A DNA stretch of 64,000 nt, taken from Burkholderia seminalis DSM 23518 (GTDB lineage Bacteria; Pseudomonadota; Gammaproteobacteria; Burkholderiales; Burkholderiaceae). How positions within the stretch are numbered: the first letter of the stretch is position 1; each line of letters begins with the position of its first letter. The DNA lies in the NCBI RefSeq assembly GCF_902832885.1, contig NZ_CADFDK010000011.1:62001-126000 (forward strand). Direction: 5' to 3'. The position numbers and the translations under genes are program-made. Below are positions 43,292 through 53,900 of the stretch, one piece after another. The notes beneath the pieces are model-generated. The model was not told the DNA's origin. It saw nothing but the letters and a program-made list of their open reading frames with translations, and did not search any database.

Positions 43292-44026
43292 TCACATCTG
43301 CCTGAACAATCCCGCATACGCACGACTGACGGGCAGCATCTCCCGCTGCCCGTGCACGCGAATCCGCAACCGTCCCAGCAGATCGCGCTCGATACGATCG
43401 ATCGCCGCGTACGCGACGATCACACCGCGATGCACTTGCGCGAACCGCGCCGGATCGAGCCGCTGCATCAGGTCCTTCAACGGCGTGCGGATCACGAGCC
43501 GTTCGCTGGCCGTGACGATTTCCGTGTATTTTTCCGACGCCTGGAAATACAGCACATCGTCGATCGAAACGAGCCGCGTCGCATCCTTCACGCCCACGGT
43601 CAGCCAGCGGATCGGCGCGGCATCCCGCGATTGCACCGCTTGAGCCAACGCTTCGGGATGCCCGACAGCCGGCTCGCCGCGCTGAAGCTTCGCGATACAG
43701 CGCAGCAGCCGCTCGTCCGTCACCGGCTTCAGCAAGTAGTCGACCGCTGAGCGATCGAACGCGTCGACTGCATATTCGTCGTAAGCCGTGACAAACACGA
43801 CATGTATGTCCGGCGCCAGCGCAGCCAGCTTCAATCCGTCGATGCCGGGCATCCGGATGTCGAGGAACGCGATGTCCGGGCGCGGCGACGCATTCAGTGC
43901 GGCCAGTGTTTCGATACCGTTGCGCGGCATCGCAACGATCTCCAGTTCAGGCCAGAGCTGCCGCAGTCGTTGCGCGAGCGAAGCGGACAGGTTCGGTTCG
44001 TCGTCGGCGATGAGGGCGGTCGGCAT
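43292..44026 (-). CDS. LytTR-family response regulator
   Basis: The 244-residue protein has a receiver domain with the phospho-acceptor aspartate in IAFLDIRMPG (about residue 55) and a C-terminal LytTR DNA-binding domain (VSIDDVLYFQASEKY, VHRGVIVAYAAID). It lies one base after the stop of the sensor kinase gene, so the two form an operon and a two-component system of the LytS/LytR or YehU/YehT kind. Targets and signal are unknown. Confidence 0.92.
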   Translation of the reverse strand: MPTALIADDEPNLSASLAQRLRQLWPELEIVAMPRNGIETLAALNASPRPDIAFLDIRMPGIDGLKLAALAPDIHVVFVTAYDEYAVDAFDRSAVDYLLKPVTDERLLRCIAKLQRGEPAVGHPEALAQAVQSRDAAPIRWLTVGVKDATRLVSIDDVLYFQASEKYTEIVTASERLVIRTPLKDLMQRLDPARFAQVHRGVIVAYAAIDRIERDLLGRLRIRVHGQREMLPVSRAYAGLFRQM

Positions 44027-44027
44027 G

Positions 44028-45110
44028 TCAGTCGATCGGAGTCAGCAGGGTGGCGGTGACGCCATGTGCGGCACTCGCGTTCGTTTCGACGGTGACGCTG
44101 CCGCGCTCGCCATGCAGCGTCCGGATACGTGCAGCGACGTTGGCGAGCCCGACACCGCCGTACAGGCCAGAGCCGCCCTTGCCGAGGCCGACGCCCGTGT
44201 CGATCACGTTCAGTTCGAGCTTGTCGCCCCGCGTCCGGCCGCGAACGACAATCCCGCCGCCGTCGATCGACGGCTCGATCCCGTGCAGCAGCGCATTCTC
44301 GACGAGCGGTTGCAGCAGCAGCGGCGAGAACGGCAGCGCGTGCAATTCCTCCGGAACTTCGATCGCATATGACAGCCGCTCGCCGAGCCGGATCGAGGCG
44401 ATCTTCAGCAACGCGTCGACGAGATCGAGTTCGTCGCCGAGCGTCGACGTCGCATCGCGCGTGCGGCGCAGGCTCGCACGCAGGTAGCGGTTCAGGTGGT
44501 CCAGCATCGTCGATGCGCGGGACGGGTCGCGTTCGATCAGGCTCTGCACGTTCGCGAGCGTATTGAACAGGAAGTGCGGCTCGATCTGCGCCTGCAGCAG
44601 CGCGAGGCGTGCGGCTGTCTCGGCCTGGCGCGCTTCGGCGGCTTCGCGTCGCTCGGTTTCGAGCGTCGCGCGCATGCGAAGCGACTGAAGGAACAGCGAC
44701 ACGCACACGAACAGCACGGCCGACACCAGGAACGACGGCCCGTAGTTGTCCCACGTTCCGATGCGGGCGTGCCCGAATACGTGCGGCACGTTCCCGCGAA
44801 TGATGGTCGCGGCGATCTCGAACCCGGCGAACACGCTGACCGGTGCGATCACGATGGCCTTCAGCACGAGCCCCGGCTTGCGCGGCAGCAGCCGATTCGC
44901 GGCGCGGCTGAGCAACAGCGCGCAGAAACCGATCGTGTTGGCGACGACGAGGTAGGGCAGCAGCGGTTCGCCGACATGGACGACCCAGAACCCCAGGCCG
45001 ACGACCGAATTGAAGCACGTGAACGCGAGCAGCGCGGCCGGATTGCGCAGCCGCCGCGGTGCGGCGCCGGCAGGCGGCGGTATCGGTGAAGGATCGGACG
45101 TGGCTCGCAT
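44028..45110 (-). CDS. LytS/YehU-type sensor histidine kinase
   Basis: This 360-residue kinase has four hydrophobic segments in the first 165 residues, no large periplasmic domain, a short coiled coil, the His_kinase box QIEPHFLFNTLANVQSL and an HATPase domain (VENALLHGIEP, DTGVGLGKGG). I chose the ATG at 45110; the longer ORF would add 86 arginine-rich residues. It pairs with the LytTR regulator just downstream. Confidence 0.9.
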   Translation of the reverse strand: MRATSDPSPIPPPAGAAPRRLRNPAALLAFTCFNSVVGLGFWVVHVGEPLLPYLVVANTIGFCALLLSRAANRLLPRKPGLVLKAIVIAPVSVFAGFEIAATIIRGNVPHVFGHARIGTWDNYGPSFLVSAVLFVCVSLFLQSLRMRATLETERREAAEARQAETAARLALLQAQIEPHFLFNTLANVQSLIERDPSRASTMLDHLNRYLRASLRRTRDATSTLGDELDLVDALLKIASIRLGERLSYAIEVPEELHALPFSPLLLQPLVENALLHGIEPSIDGGGIVVRGRTRGDKLELNVIDTGVGLGKGGSGLYGGVGLANVAARIRTLHGERGSVTVETNASAAHGVTATLLTPID

Positions 45111-45441
45111 GGTGTCGGGGGAGCGTGGCGCGCGATGCGCGTATGCCGTGACTTTAGCGTCACGCGGGCCGACTGCGTGAATGTTGCGACGAACGGCGCG
45201 CGGCTTCGACGACGTGCGTCGGCGGCCGACGGCTGGCCGGCTATCGCCACGAGTGTCGCGGAGCGTCGCCCGGAGGGATAGCGGATGGCGCCGGCTCCGC
45301 GCCGAGGGGGCCTCACCGGACGACCATCGCCACGACGCGCAACTCGTCCGCGGATTCCGGCCGCCCATCGCAAGCCGCGCCGCGCGCCGAGGCTGCGCGG
45401 TACGGTGTCGGCGTGTCCATTCCGATCAGGCGACTTCGACC
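45111..45441. promoter_or_regulatory. Divergent gap between the sensor kinase and a membrane protein
   Basis: This 331-base gap holds no gene that I can support. It must contain the promoters of the minus-strand kinase and of the plus-strand gene at 45442. A near-palindromic ACGGTGTCGGCGTGTCC stretch is near 45402, of unknown meaning. Confidence 0.4.
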
Positions 45442-45984
45442 ATGTCCGCGCTCCTTCATCTGAAGCCTTACGTGTACGTGATGTTCTGCGTGCTGCTTTA
45501 CATCGGCATCAAGCGCTGTTTCCCGCGCGAGGTGCCGGCGATGCGACCGCTGATTTCTCCCGTCGTATTCGGGATGCTCGGCATCGTCAGCCTGAACGGT
45601 CTGTTTCCGCACGCCGGTGTCGATGCGAACGCGATTGCGCTGGCGGCCGTGCTGGGCGGCGCGTCGCTGGGCTGGCTGCACGCGAGCCGGTGGCGCCTCG
45701 AATACCGCTCGATGCCGTCGGGCCTGCGCGTGCGCCTGCCCGGCGACGCAAGCCTGCTCGTCACGCTGATGGTGACCTTCGTCGCGGAAACCTGCATGCA
45801 TTATGCAGTGGCCGTGCGGGCGCCATGGGCGGCGACGAGCGGCTTCGAGATGCTGTCGTTCGCCGTCTGGGGCGTGCTCGTCGGAATGACGCTTGGGCGT
45901 GCGCTGAACGTGGTCGTGCGCTGCATGCGCCATGCGAGCGGATCGGAGCGCGGCGGCTACCCGTATTCAGTCGATTCGCGATGA
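45442..45984 (+). CDS. Conserved membrane protein of unknown function (DUF6622-like)
   Basis: The 180-residue protein has five hydrophobic segments and resembles small integral membrane proteins grouped as DUF6622; the assignment is from memory of the pattern and is tentative. I took the ATG at 45442 because the preceding 87 residues of the open frame are arginine-rich shadow sequence. There is no obvious functional link to its neighbours. Confidence 0.65.
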   Translation: MSALLHLKPYVYVMFCVLLYIGIKRCFPREVPAMRPLISPVVFGMLGIVSLNGLFPHAGVDANAIALAAVLGGASLGWLHASRWRLEYRSMPSGLRVRLPGDASLLVTLMVTFVAETCMHYAVAVRAPWAATSGFEMLSFAVWGVLVGMTLGRALNVVVRCMRHASGSERGGYPYSVDSR

Positions 45985-46301
45985 CGGGCGCGAGCTTGAT
46001 GCAGTTCGTCGTCAACTGGATCCGCATCGAAACGCCGGCGGCGCGTAATGCGGACTGTTTCGCTCCCGCTTTGCTGTCACGGCCGCGTCACGATACGCCC
46101 ATAAGGTTGCACGTTTTCATCGCCGCGACCTCGCCCGACGGAGCCGTGCGCAACCCGCCCCGCGGCGACGTGCCCGCCTCGCAGGCCGGGCAACCGGGAT
46201 CTCGCTCCGGCAGCCTGGCGGCCGCGCATTACACCCTTCCATTCGCAAACACGATCGACGCCGGTTCGAACCGGATCGCGGCCGGTCAGGAGACAAGCAC
46301 C
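45985..46301 (+). other. Gap with no supported gene
   Basis: In these 317 bases I find no convincing gene, tRNA or strong hairpin. The last 20 bases carry an AGGAGA ribosome site for the small ORF at 46302. Confidence 0.4.
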
Positions 46302-46505
46302 ATGCTGAGTCCGCACGAATTCTCGATGCTGTTGCGCATTGCGCGTGCGCCGGACAGCGTCGATCAATCGAATCCGGCCTTTGCCGTGCTGGTCGAGAAG
46401 CGTCTGGTCGACGATACGCAGGCGCGCATGAGCGCCGTGGCGGCGCGTCCGGCGCTGACGCCGATCGGCCAGATGTTGCTGGCGCGCTTCGACGAAGCGG
46501 CTTGA
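46302..46505 (+). CDS. Small hypothetical protein (67 aa)
   Basis: An ATG at 46302 preceded by AGGAGA opens a 67-codon ORF (MLSPHEFSMLLRIA start). The pattern is of a short helical protein with no membrane span or signal, and no family is recognised. The good ribosome site and the terminator just downstream support it as a real gene. Confidence 0.6.
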   Translation: MLSPHEFSMLLRIARAPDSVDQSNPAFAVLVEKRLVDDTQARMSAVAARPALTPIGQMLLARFDEAA

Positions 46506-46511
46506 GGGGAG

Positions 46512-46546
46512 GCGTCACGCGTTCATCGAAATGAACGGCGTGACGC
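46512..46546. terminator. Bidirectional hairpin between convergent genes
   Basis: A 15-bp stem (46512-46526 with 46531-46546, one bulged G) with a CGAA loop lies exactly between the two converging stop codons. It lacks a T run on the plus side, so it may act as a transcript-end stabiliser. Confidence 0.6.
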
Positions 46547-46564
46547 ATTGAAACGCCGGGCCGC

Positions 46565-47365
46565 TTATTGCGCGACCGGCACCGTTACATCGCTGCCGAA
46601 CCAGTGCATCGAGATCTTCTTCAACGTGCCGTCCTTGTGCAGCGAATCGAGCGCGTCGTTGATCGCCTTCTCGAACTTCGGATTGCCCTTGCGGAACGGG
46701 ATCGCCATTTCCTGCTTGCCGCCGTTCAGCACCGCCCCCGCGCGCAGCGGCAGGTTGGACGTCTTGATCATGTACGGCAGCATCAGCCGATCGTCGAGCG
46801 TTGCCTCGATCCGGCCCGCGGCGAGGTCACGCAGTTTCTCCGGCGCGCCCGGATACGTCTGCACCTCGATACCCGGCACGGTGCGCGCCATCTGGTCGTA
46901 GTTGGTGCCGAGCGTCACGCCCAGCTTCTTGCCCTTGAAGTCGTCGAGCGACTTGAAGTTGCGCGTGTCGTCCTTGCGCTGGATCAGCTGCGCGGCCGAG
47001 TACGTGTACGGCTGGCTGAAGTCGAGCGCTTCCTTGCGTTGCGGCGTGATCGTGACCTGGTTGACGATCACGTCGAACTTGCCGGCCTGCAGGCCGGCGA
47101 TGATGCCGCTCCATTCGGTCGGGACGAACTGCGTCTTCACGCCGAGCTTGCCGGCGACCGCGTTCGCGACGTCGACGTCGAAACCCTCGAGCTGGCCTGA
47201 CGTGCCGCGCGAATTGAACGGCGGGTACGTGCCTTCGAGGCCGACGCGCAGCACGCCGGCTTTCTTCACGGAATCGAGCAGGTCTTCCGCGTGTGCGGCG
47301 ACGGCCGTGAAGCCGAGGGCCGACGCGAGCAGCAGGCCCGACAGCAGGAACTTCGAACGTTTCAT
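46565..47365 (-). CDS. Amino-acid ABC transporter substrate-binding protein (FliY/HisJ family)
   Basis: The 266-residue precursor has a signal peptide (ending AVAAHAED) and a type II periplasmic binding fold: VLRVGLEGTYPPFN, GFDVDVANAVAGKLG and NQVTITPQRKEALDFSQPY. Close relatives bind cystine or polar amino acids. A GGAGAT site precedes the ATG at 47365. No permease or ATPase gene adjoins it, so it is an orphan binding protein here. Confidence 0.9.
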   Translation of the reverse strand: MKRSKFLLSGLLLASALGFTAVAAHAEDLLDSVKKAGVLRVGLEGTYPPFNSRGTSGQLEGFDVDVANAVAGKLGVKTQFVPTEWSGIIAGLQAGKFDVIVNQVTITPQRKEALDFSQPYTYSAAQLIQRKDDTRNFKSLDDFKGKKLGVTLGTNYDQMARTVPGIEVQTYPGAPEKLRDLAAGRIEATLDDRLMLPYMIKTSNLPLRAGAVLNGGKQEMAIPFRKGNPKFEKAINDALDSLHKDGTLKKISMHWFGSDVTVPVAQ

Positions 47366-47692
47366 CGCAGATCTCCAGTGTTCAGTGTCGTGTAGGGAGC
47401 GCCGGGTATCGGTTGGACCCGGATGAGGCCGGAATACGGGCACGTAGACACTACTCGCAACCGCGCCGCGCCGGAAGTCGAATTGGCCCTGATTGCAATC
47501 GATTTCACCTGGCGGCGAGGGCGGAACGGTTCGGCGGGCGGCAGCGCAGGCGAAGCGCGGACCGATTGGATGCCGTGTCTTCAAATCCGGCCGGTTTACG
47601 AAGATGCCAGTAAATTGTCTGTAAAATCGCGCGAGCGAAGTCCAGTGCTCGCGCCATCCGAGGGCGCGTCAAAAGAAGAAAAGGCCGTAGCC
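47366..47692. promoter_or_regulatory. Divergent gap between the binding-protein gene and vgrG
   Basis: These 327 bases hold no supported gene. AT-rich strings near 47611-47629 (TAAATTGTCTGTAAAAT) may be the vgrG promoter. The frame of vgrG is open through most of the gap, but the codon pattern is unlike VgrG. Confidence 0.4.
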
Positions 47693-50600
47693 ATGAACAT
47701 GCAGAACACGATCGCCGCGTTGCGTGGCGGGTTGCTTCAGCAGGACCGGTTGCTGAAGCTCGATACGCCCTTGGGGGGCAACGTCCTGACCGTGCAGCGG
47801 GCAGTCGGCCGCTCGCGCATCGGGCGTGCGTACGAGTTCACGCTCGACGTGCTGTCGACCGATAGCGATCTGGAACTTAAAAAGCTGATCGCGCAGCCCG
47901 TCACGCTGTGGATCGAGCAAGGCGACCGCAGCTATCGGCCGATCAACGGATACGTGCATACCGCGCGCCGGCTGGGCGCCGACGGCGGGCTCACGACCTA
48001 TCAGCTCACGTTCGCCGATTTCACCCATTTCCTGAAGTTCCGTCGCGACCAGCGGCTCTGGAACGACACGACCGTCGACCAGATCATCAGCGACGTGCTG
48101 AACCAGCATCCGCAGGCCAAGGGCCATTTCCGCTTCGCGCTGTCGAAGCCGGTGCCGAATCGCTCGTACACGCGCCAGCACGACACCGACTGGCATTTCG
48201 TGCATCGGCTGATGGAGGACGAGGGGCTCTTCTGCGCATGGCAGCAGGCCGACGACGGCAAGTCGCACACGCTCGTGATCACCGACAATCTGCAGGCGTT
48301 TGCGCCGCTGTCACCGAAGACGGTGAGCTTCTATCGCGGCGGTGCGGCAAGCGGGGCCGACGCGTTCACGCAATGGTCGGGCACGCGCACGCTGCAGAGC
48401 GTCACGCGGTCGACGCGCACGTTCGACTACAAGAATCCCGCGCAACCGTCGAATCCGAAAGGTACGTCGCTGCCGACGATGGCCGGCCAGGGTGAACTGC
48501 CGGACCAGCTCGAGGTGTACGAGTACACGGGCGCTTACACGTATCTGGACCAGACGCGCGGCGACCATCTGACGAAGGTACGGATGGAGGAGTGGGAATC
48601 GCAGGCGAAGCGCTTCCACGGTGCGGGCGGCGTGCGCGCGATCGACGCCGGCCGGCGCTTCACGCTGGCCGAGCATCCCGAGCACGATCGCGATTCCGCC
48701 GATCAGCGCGAATTCGCCGCGATCGAGGTCGCGTGGTGGATCGAGAACAACCTGCCCGTTGCGAGCGACAGCGCGGACTTCCCGTACAGCCTGCGCGAGG
48801 CATTGATCCAGGCACAGGACGGTTACGGCGCCGATCCTGCGTTGCGTGTCCCGCACGACGACGGATCGACGGGCTTCTATCTGGTCGAGGTCGAGGCGCA
48901 GCGCGTGAGCGTGCCGTATCGCAGCCCGTTCGAGCACAAGAAGCCGGAGATGCACCTCGAAACGGCGATCGTCGTTGGGCCGCAGGGCGAGGAGGTCTAT
49001 ACCGACGAACTGAACCGGATCCGTGTGCAGTTCGTATGGGACCGGTTGAATCCGGCCAACGAGAACGCGTCGTGCTGGGTGCGCGTCGTGCAGTCCGATA
49101 CGGGCGGCGGCTACGGCGGCGTGCACGTGCCGCGTATCGGCGAGGAAGTGCTGATCGATTACGTGGGCGGCGACTGCGACCGGCCGCTGGCCGTCGGGCG
49201 CGTGTACAACGGCGCGAACCAGCCGCAGTGGCACAGCGACGGGATCCTCTCCGGCTACCGGTCGAAGGAGTATTCGGGCGGCGGCTACAACCAGCTCGTG
49301 ATGGACGACGCGACCGGGCAGAACCGCGTGCAGTTGATGAGCAGCAGCGCGAACAGCCTGCTGCACCTCGGCTACCTCATCGACCAGAACGGCAATTCGC
49401 GCGGGTCGTATCTCGGCAGCGGGTTCGACTTGCGCTCGGATGCGTACGGCGCGGTGCGGGCGAGCCAGGGCCTTTACGTGACGACGCACCCGAAGGCGCC
49501 GAACAGCCAGCCGCTCGACGTGAAGGAAGCGCAGCAGCAGCTCGTGACGGGTGAAAGCCTCGTCGAAGCGATGTCGGGTGTGAGCGAGCAGCATCAGGCG
49601 GAAAGCCTGAAGGAAGCGCACGACACGATGCGCGCGTTCACCGACGCGACGCAGGACAGCAAGTCGGGCAGCGCGTCCGGCGGGCGCACGGCCGGTGGCG
49701 GCACCGGAAGCGCGAATGCGTTCAAGGAGCCGGTGATGCTGTTCGGCAGCCCGTCGGGAATCGGGATGTCGACGCAGCAGTCGGTGCATGTGGTCGCGAA
49801 CGATCACGTGAACGTGGCGAGCGGGCGGAGCGTGCATGTCGCGGCGGGCAAGTCGCTGATCGGGAGCATCGGGCAGAAGCTGAGCCTGTTCGTACAGAAC
49901 GCGGGGATGAAGCTGTTCGCGGGCAAGGGCAAGGTGGAGATCCAGGCGCAGTCGGACAACATCGAGGTGACCGCGCAGAAGGCGGTGAAGGTCGTGTCGG
50001 CGACTGACCGGATCGAGATCGCGGCCGATCAGGGGATTCTGCTGACGAGCGGCGGCGGGTATATCCGCATTCAAGGCGGGAACATCGAGATTCATACGCC
50101 GGGTGCGGTCGATGTGAAGGGTGCGTCGCATACGTTCGCGGGGCCGGCGAGCATGGGGTATCCGTTGCCGAGTCCACGGCCGGATCAGCCGGGGCAGCTG
50201 GAGCTGTTTCACAAGTACGTGAACGGCGAGGCGGTGAAGGGCGGGCTGTTCACGGTGAAAGACGTGAACGGTGCGGTGCTGAAGAAGGGGGCGCTCGACA
50301 ACAGCGGCTACACGGTCGTGAGCGGGCTGCCGCCGGGTGCGGTACGTGTCGAGTTCGGGAAGGATCCGCGCGAGTCGGATCAGCCGGCGAACTATTTCAA
50401 ACAGGCGAAATGGCCAGCGGAGCCGGTCGAGCCGTCGCCGGAGGCGGCCCAGTCAGCAGCAACGGGACAGCTTGCCAGCCAGTTGCAAGGGATGGCCCCT
50501 GCTGCTGCGACGGCAGCCATGGGGCTCGTGAGCGGTGGCGGTGCAGGTGCAGCGCTGGGCGGACTGGCGAGTTCCGCGTTGCCGGCTGCGGCGGGCGCGC

Positions 50601-50872
50601 TGGGTGGGGCAGGTGCAGTCTCCGCGCTGCAGACGGCGTCGAGCCTGGGCAGCGCCGCTAAGCAGGTGGCCGGGATGGTGCAGGCGGCACGGCAAGGCGG
50701 ACTCGCGGCGCTGGCCGCGCCGGCGGCGAATGCGGCGTCCGGGGCGTTGCAAGGCGCATTGCCGGGCGTCGCCGGTATCGCGGGCAAGGGCGCCACGACC
50801 GTCGCCTCGGCCGCGGGCGCGACGGGCATGAAGCTGCCGACGAGCGGGTTTGGCGGACCGCTGAAATCCTGA
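47693..50872 (+). CDS. vgrG: Type VI secretion spike protein VgrG with C-terminal extension
   Basis: VgrG trimers form the puncturing tip of the T6SS. The 1059-residue protein has the gp27/gp5-like base (about residues 1-560, including VYNGANQPQWHSDGILSGY) and a DUF2345-type beta-helix needle to about residue 830. A TTR/SpaA-like fold follows (residues about 835-910, GGLFTVKDVNGAVLKKGAL), and then about 140 Ala/Gly-rich residues. The ATG at 47693 matches the family start. The Rhs gene begins 53 bases later, so this VgrG presumably carries the Rhs effector. No DUF4123 or DUF1795 adaptor gene lies between them. Confidence 0.93.
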   Translation: MNMQNTIAALRGGLLQQDRLLKLDTPLGGNVLTVQRAVGRSRIGRAYEFTLDVLSTDSDLELKKLIAQPVTLWIEQGDRSYRPINGYVHTARRLGADGGLTTYQLTFADFTHFLKFRRDQRLWNDTTVDQIISDVLNQHPQAKGHFRFALSKPVPNRSYTRQHDTDWHFVHRLMEDEGLFCAWQQADDGKSHTLVITDNLQAFAPLSPKTVSFYRGGAASGADAFTQWSGTRTLQSVTRSTRTFDYKNPAQPSNPKGTSLPTMAGQGELPDQLEVYEYTGAYTYLDQTRGDHLTKVRMEEWESQAKRFHGAGGVRAIDAGRRFTLAEHPEHDRDSADQREFAAIEVAWWIENNLPVASDSADFPYSLREALIQAQDGYGADPALRVPHDDGSTGFYLVEVEAQRVSVPYRSPFEHKKPEMHLETAIVVGPQGEEVYTDELNRIRVQFVWDRLNPANENASCWVRVVQSDTGGGYGGVHVPRIGEEVLIDYVGGDCDRPLAVGRVYNGANQPQWHSDGILSGYRSKEYSGGGYNQLVMDDATGQNRVQLMSSSANSLLHLGYLIDQNGNSRGSYLGSGFDLRSDAYGAVRASQGLYVTTHPKAPNSQPLDVKEAQQQLVTGESLVEAMSGVSEQHQAESLKEAHDTMRAFTDATQDSKSGSASGGRTAGGGTGSANAFKEPVMLFGSPSGIGMSTQQSVHVVANDHVNVASGRSVHVAAGKSLIGSIGQKLSLFVQNAGMKLFAGKGKVEIQAQSDNIEVTAQKAVKVVSATDRIEIAADQGILLTSGGGYIRIQGGNIEIHTPGAVDVKGASHTFAGPASMGYPLPSPRPDQPGQLELFHKYVNGEAVKGGLFTVKDVNGAVLKKGALDNSGYTVVSGLPPGAVRVEFGKDPRESDQPANYFKQAKWPAEPVEPSPEAAQSAATGQLASQLQGMAPAAATAAMGLVSGGGAGAALGGLASSALPAAAGALGGAGAVSALQTASSLGSAAKQVAGMVQAARQGGLAALAAPAANAASGALQGALPGVAGIAGKGATTVASAAGATGMKLPTSGFGGPLKS

Positions 50873-50925
50873 GAGCGCGGCGGCTCGTCGGCCGCCCGAA
50901 TATAACGAACTGAACGAAGAACGAC

Positions 50926-53900
50926 ATGGCACAACAACTTCCGCCGGGCGCTGAGAAGGAACAGGCCGTTACCTGGCTCAGCGATGTTTCTCCGAAGGAT
51001 GTCGCCGCGGTCGGCAACCGCTTCGATGCGTGGTTGCGCAAGATCAGCGGCAACCACATCACGTTCGAGGACGTGAAGACTTTTGCCGGTGCGGTACCGA
51101 TCATCGGCAACATCATGGCAATGGTCGACGCGCTGGGCGATATTGCCGAGATCATCGAGAAGCGCGGCGGCCAGGTGCTCGACTACATGAGCCTTGCGAT
51201 CAACCTGCTTGGCATCATCCCGGTTCCGCCGACGCTTGCGCCTTTCCGGATGTCGGCGCGCCCGCTGCTTGCGCTCGTTCGCCACGAATTGCTGATGACG
51301 CGCAACAACCTCGGCGCGGCGATCATCTCCGTGCTGGTCACGCATATCAACGCGACTTGCGCGACCGAGATCGAGGACTTTCTCAACAAGCTGAAAGCCG
51401 GTCTCGTCGAACTGCTCAACGGATGCGCATCGACGTGCCAGGAGCTCATGCTCGCGCTGGCGACCGGCATGGACAAGGCGCTGCACGGGCAACTCTTCGA
51501 CGCCAACGCGAATCTGAAGCGGCAGCAGGAGCTCGCAAAGAAGATGGCGGACGAGCGGCCGTGGTACAGCCCGAGCCGTGTCGGCGACGGCATCCAGTTT
51601 GCGTACGAGGGGACCAAGGCGCTGGGAAAGAAGGTTGTCAACAAGACGGCGGGCACGGTGGCGAAGCTCGCGCCGGATGCGTGGCTCGAGCCGTTTCGCG
51701 GCACGGTGACGTTCCTTCGGACCGAAGCGCCGAAGATCGCGGCGTCGATTCGTTCGCTTGCCGGCAGCGAAGAAGGCAAGATGATGTGGCTGGTCTTGCA
51801 GCTGATCGAGGCCGTCGGGCGCGTCAAGGCACGCGCGAAGCTTCATGAGCAGAGTACGGACGTCAAGGCGAACGGGAAGAGCCAGGCGAAGAAGACGCGG
51901 GAGCAGGAAGGGCTGGAGAAAGTCGACGGACAAGCGCCGGTCGAAGGGGCGGGGAGGAGCACGTGCAAGGCGTGCGGGCTCGGGGCATCGGAGGCATCAA
52001 TCGATTTCGCGTTCGGCGACGAAACGTTCTCCCACGTGGATTTCGACCTGCCGGGCGCCATGCCGCTCGTTTGGGAGCGTACTTATCGTTCTCGTCTGTC
52101 GGCTTATGACAATGGCGAGCTAGGTGCGCGATGGATCACGCCCTATACGACGCGCATCGACATCAAGAACGGTCAGTGGATCTATCGCGATGCGGAAGGG
52201 CGCAGCATCGAGTATCCGGCACTCGCGGCCGGCGCGGTGCACGATGATCTGTCGGAGAACCTGACGCTGTCGCGGCTCGACGATACATGGGTGACGATTG
52301 CGTACGGCCATGCCGTGCTGCATGTGTACGAGCGCCGCGGTGACGTGTTCCGTCTCGCGATGCAGAAGGACCGTGCCGGCAACACGATCACGCTGGACTA
52401 CGATGCGCTCGATCGCCTGGCGCGTCTGATCGATTCGAGCGGCAATGTGCTCGCGTTCGAGCACGATCGGCATGGCCGGATCGTGCAGATCGAACACGTG
52501 CTCAAGGATGGTGTTCGTCGCACGCTGGCGAGCTACGAATACGATGCCGACGGCGATCTCGTGCGCGCGGTCGATCGCCACGGCAATGCGCGGACGTATC
52601 AGTATCGCCGTCACCTTGTGACGCGCTATACCGATCGCACGGGCCGCGGGATGACGCTCGAATGGGATGGCGCGGATGCCGAGGACAACACAAACGCGAA
52701 GTGCATTCGTGAATATGCCGACGACGGCAGTCTCGATCTCCGGCTCGCGTGGAATCCGAACATCCGTCTGACCTACGTGACCGATGCGCTCGGACAGATG
52801 ACGCGGTACTACTTCAACATCCACGGTTACGTGTATCGGATCGTGTATCCGGACGGTAACCAGGAGTGGTTCCGGCGCGATGCTCATCACAATCTGGTAC
52901 TGCACATCCGGCAGGATGGCAGCATCGAACGGCGCGAATACGACGCGCGCGGCAATCTGGTTCAGCACGAACGGGCGGACGGCAGCGTCGTCGAGATGGC
53001 GTACGACGAGAAGGATCAGATGATCCGGCTCGTCGACCCGAACGGGCACGTGTGGCAACGCAAGTACGACGATGCGGGCAACCTCGTCGAGGAAATCGAT
53101 CCGCTCGAACACTCGACGAAGTACGAATACAACGACAAGGGCTTGCCGACGCAAATCATCGATGCGAAGGGCGGTTCGAAGACGCTCGAGTACAACGACG
53201 CGGGGCAGGTCACAAGCTATACGGACTGCTCCGGAAAGAAGACGGAGTGGCGCTATGACGATATCGGGCGCGTGATCGAGACAAAGGACGCGGCCGGTGG
53301 CGTGGTGGCCTATCGGTACGGCCCGAACGGGCAACCGACCGAAGTTCGCTCGCCTGCTGGCGTCGAACAGATCCAATACGATGCTGAAGGCCGCTTGCTC
53401 CGTCACACGGATCAGCTCAATCGTTCGACGCGATATGGCTACGACGCGGTCGGCCGCATTGCCAGCCGCGCCGATGCGCTCGGGCAGACGGTTGCGTATC
53501 GCTATGACCGCCTCGGGCGCCTGACCGCGTTGACCGATGCCAACTTTGCGACGTATCAGTTCCACTACGATCCGGCAGGGCGGCTGATCGAGGAAATCGG
53601 CTTCGACGGCAAGTCCACGCGTTATCAGTACGACAGCGAGAGCGGCAGTCTCGTTGCGATCGACGAAGCGGGTTGCGTGACGTCGATCGACGTCGATGTG
53701 AACGGTCGGCTGCTGAAGCGCGTCGCGGGGGAAAGCGAAGAGCGGTTTGCCTACGATCGGAGCGGCAAGTTGATCGATGCGGTGAATCGATACGGCCGCG
53801 TGCAGTTCTTCTTCGATCCGGTCGGCAATCTCGTGCGCGAACATCATGCGTACGACCTGTTCGGCGAACGACGCAGTTACGTATGGCATCACGAGTACGA

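Noticed and set aside
48311-50212. 633-codon minus-strand ORF inside vgrG
   Set aside because: Shadow of VgrG, no domains.
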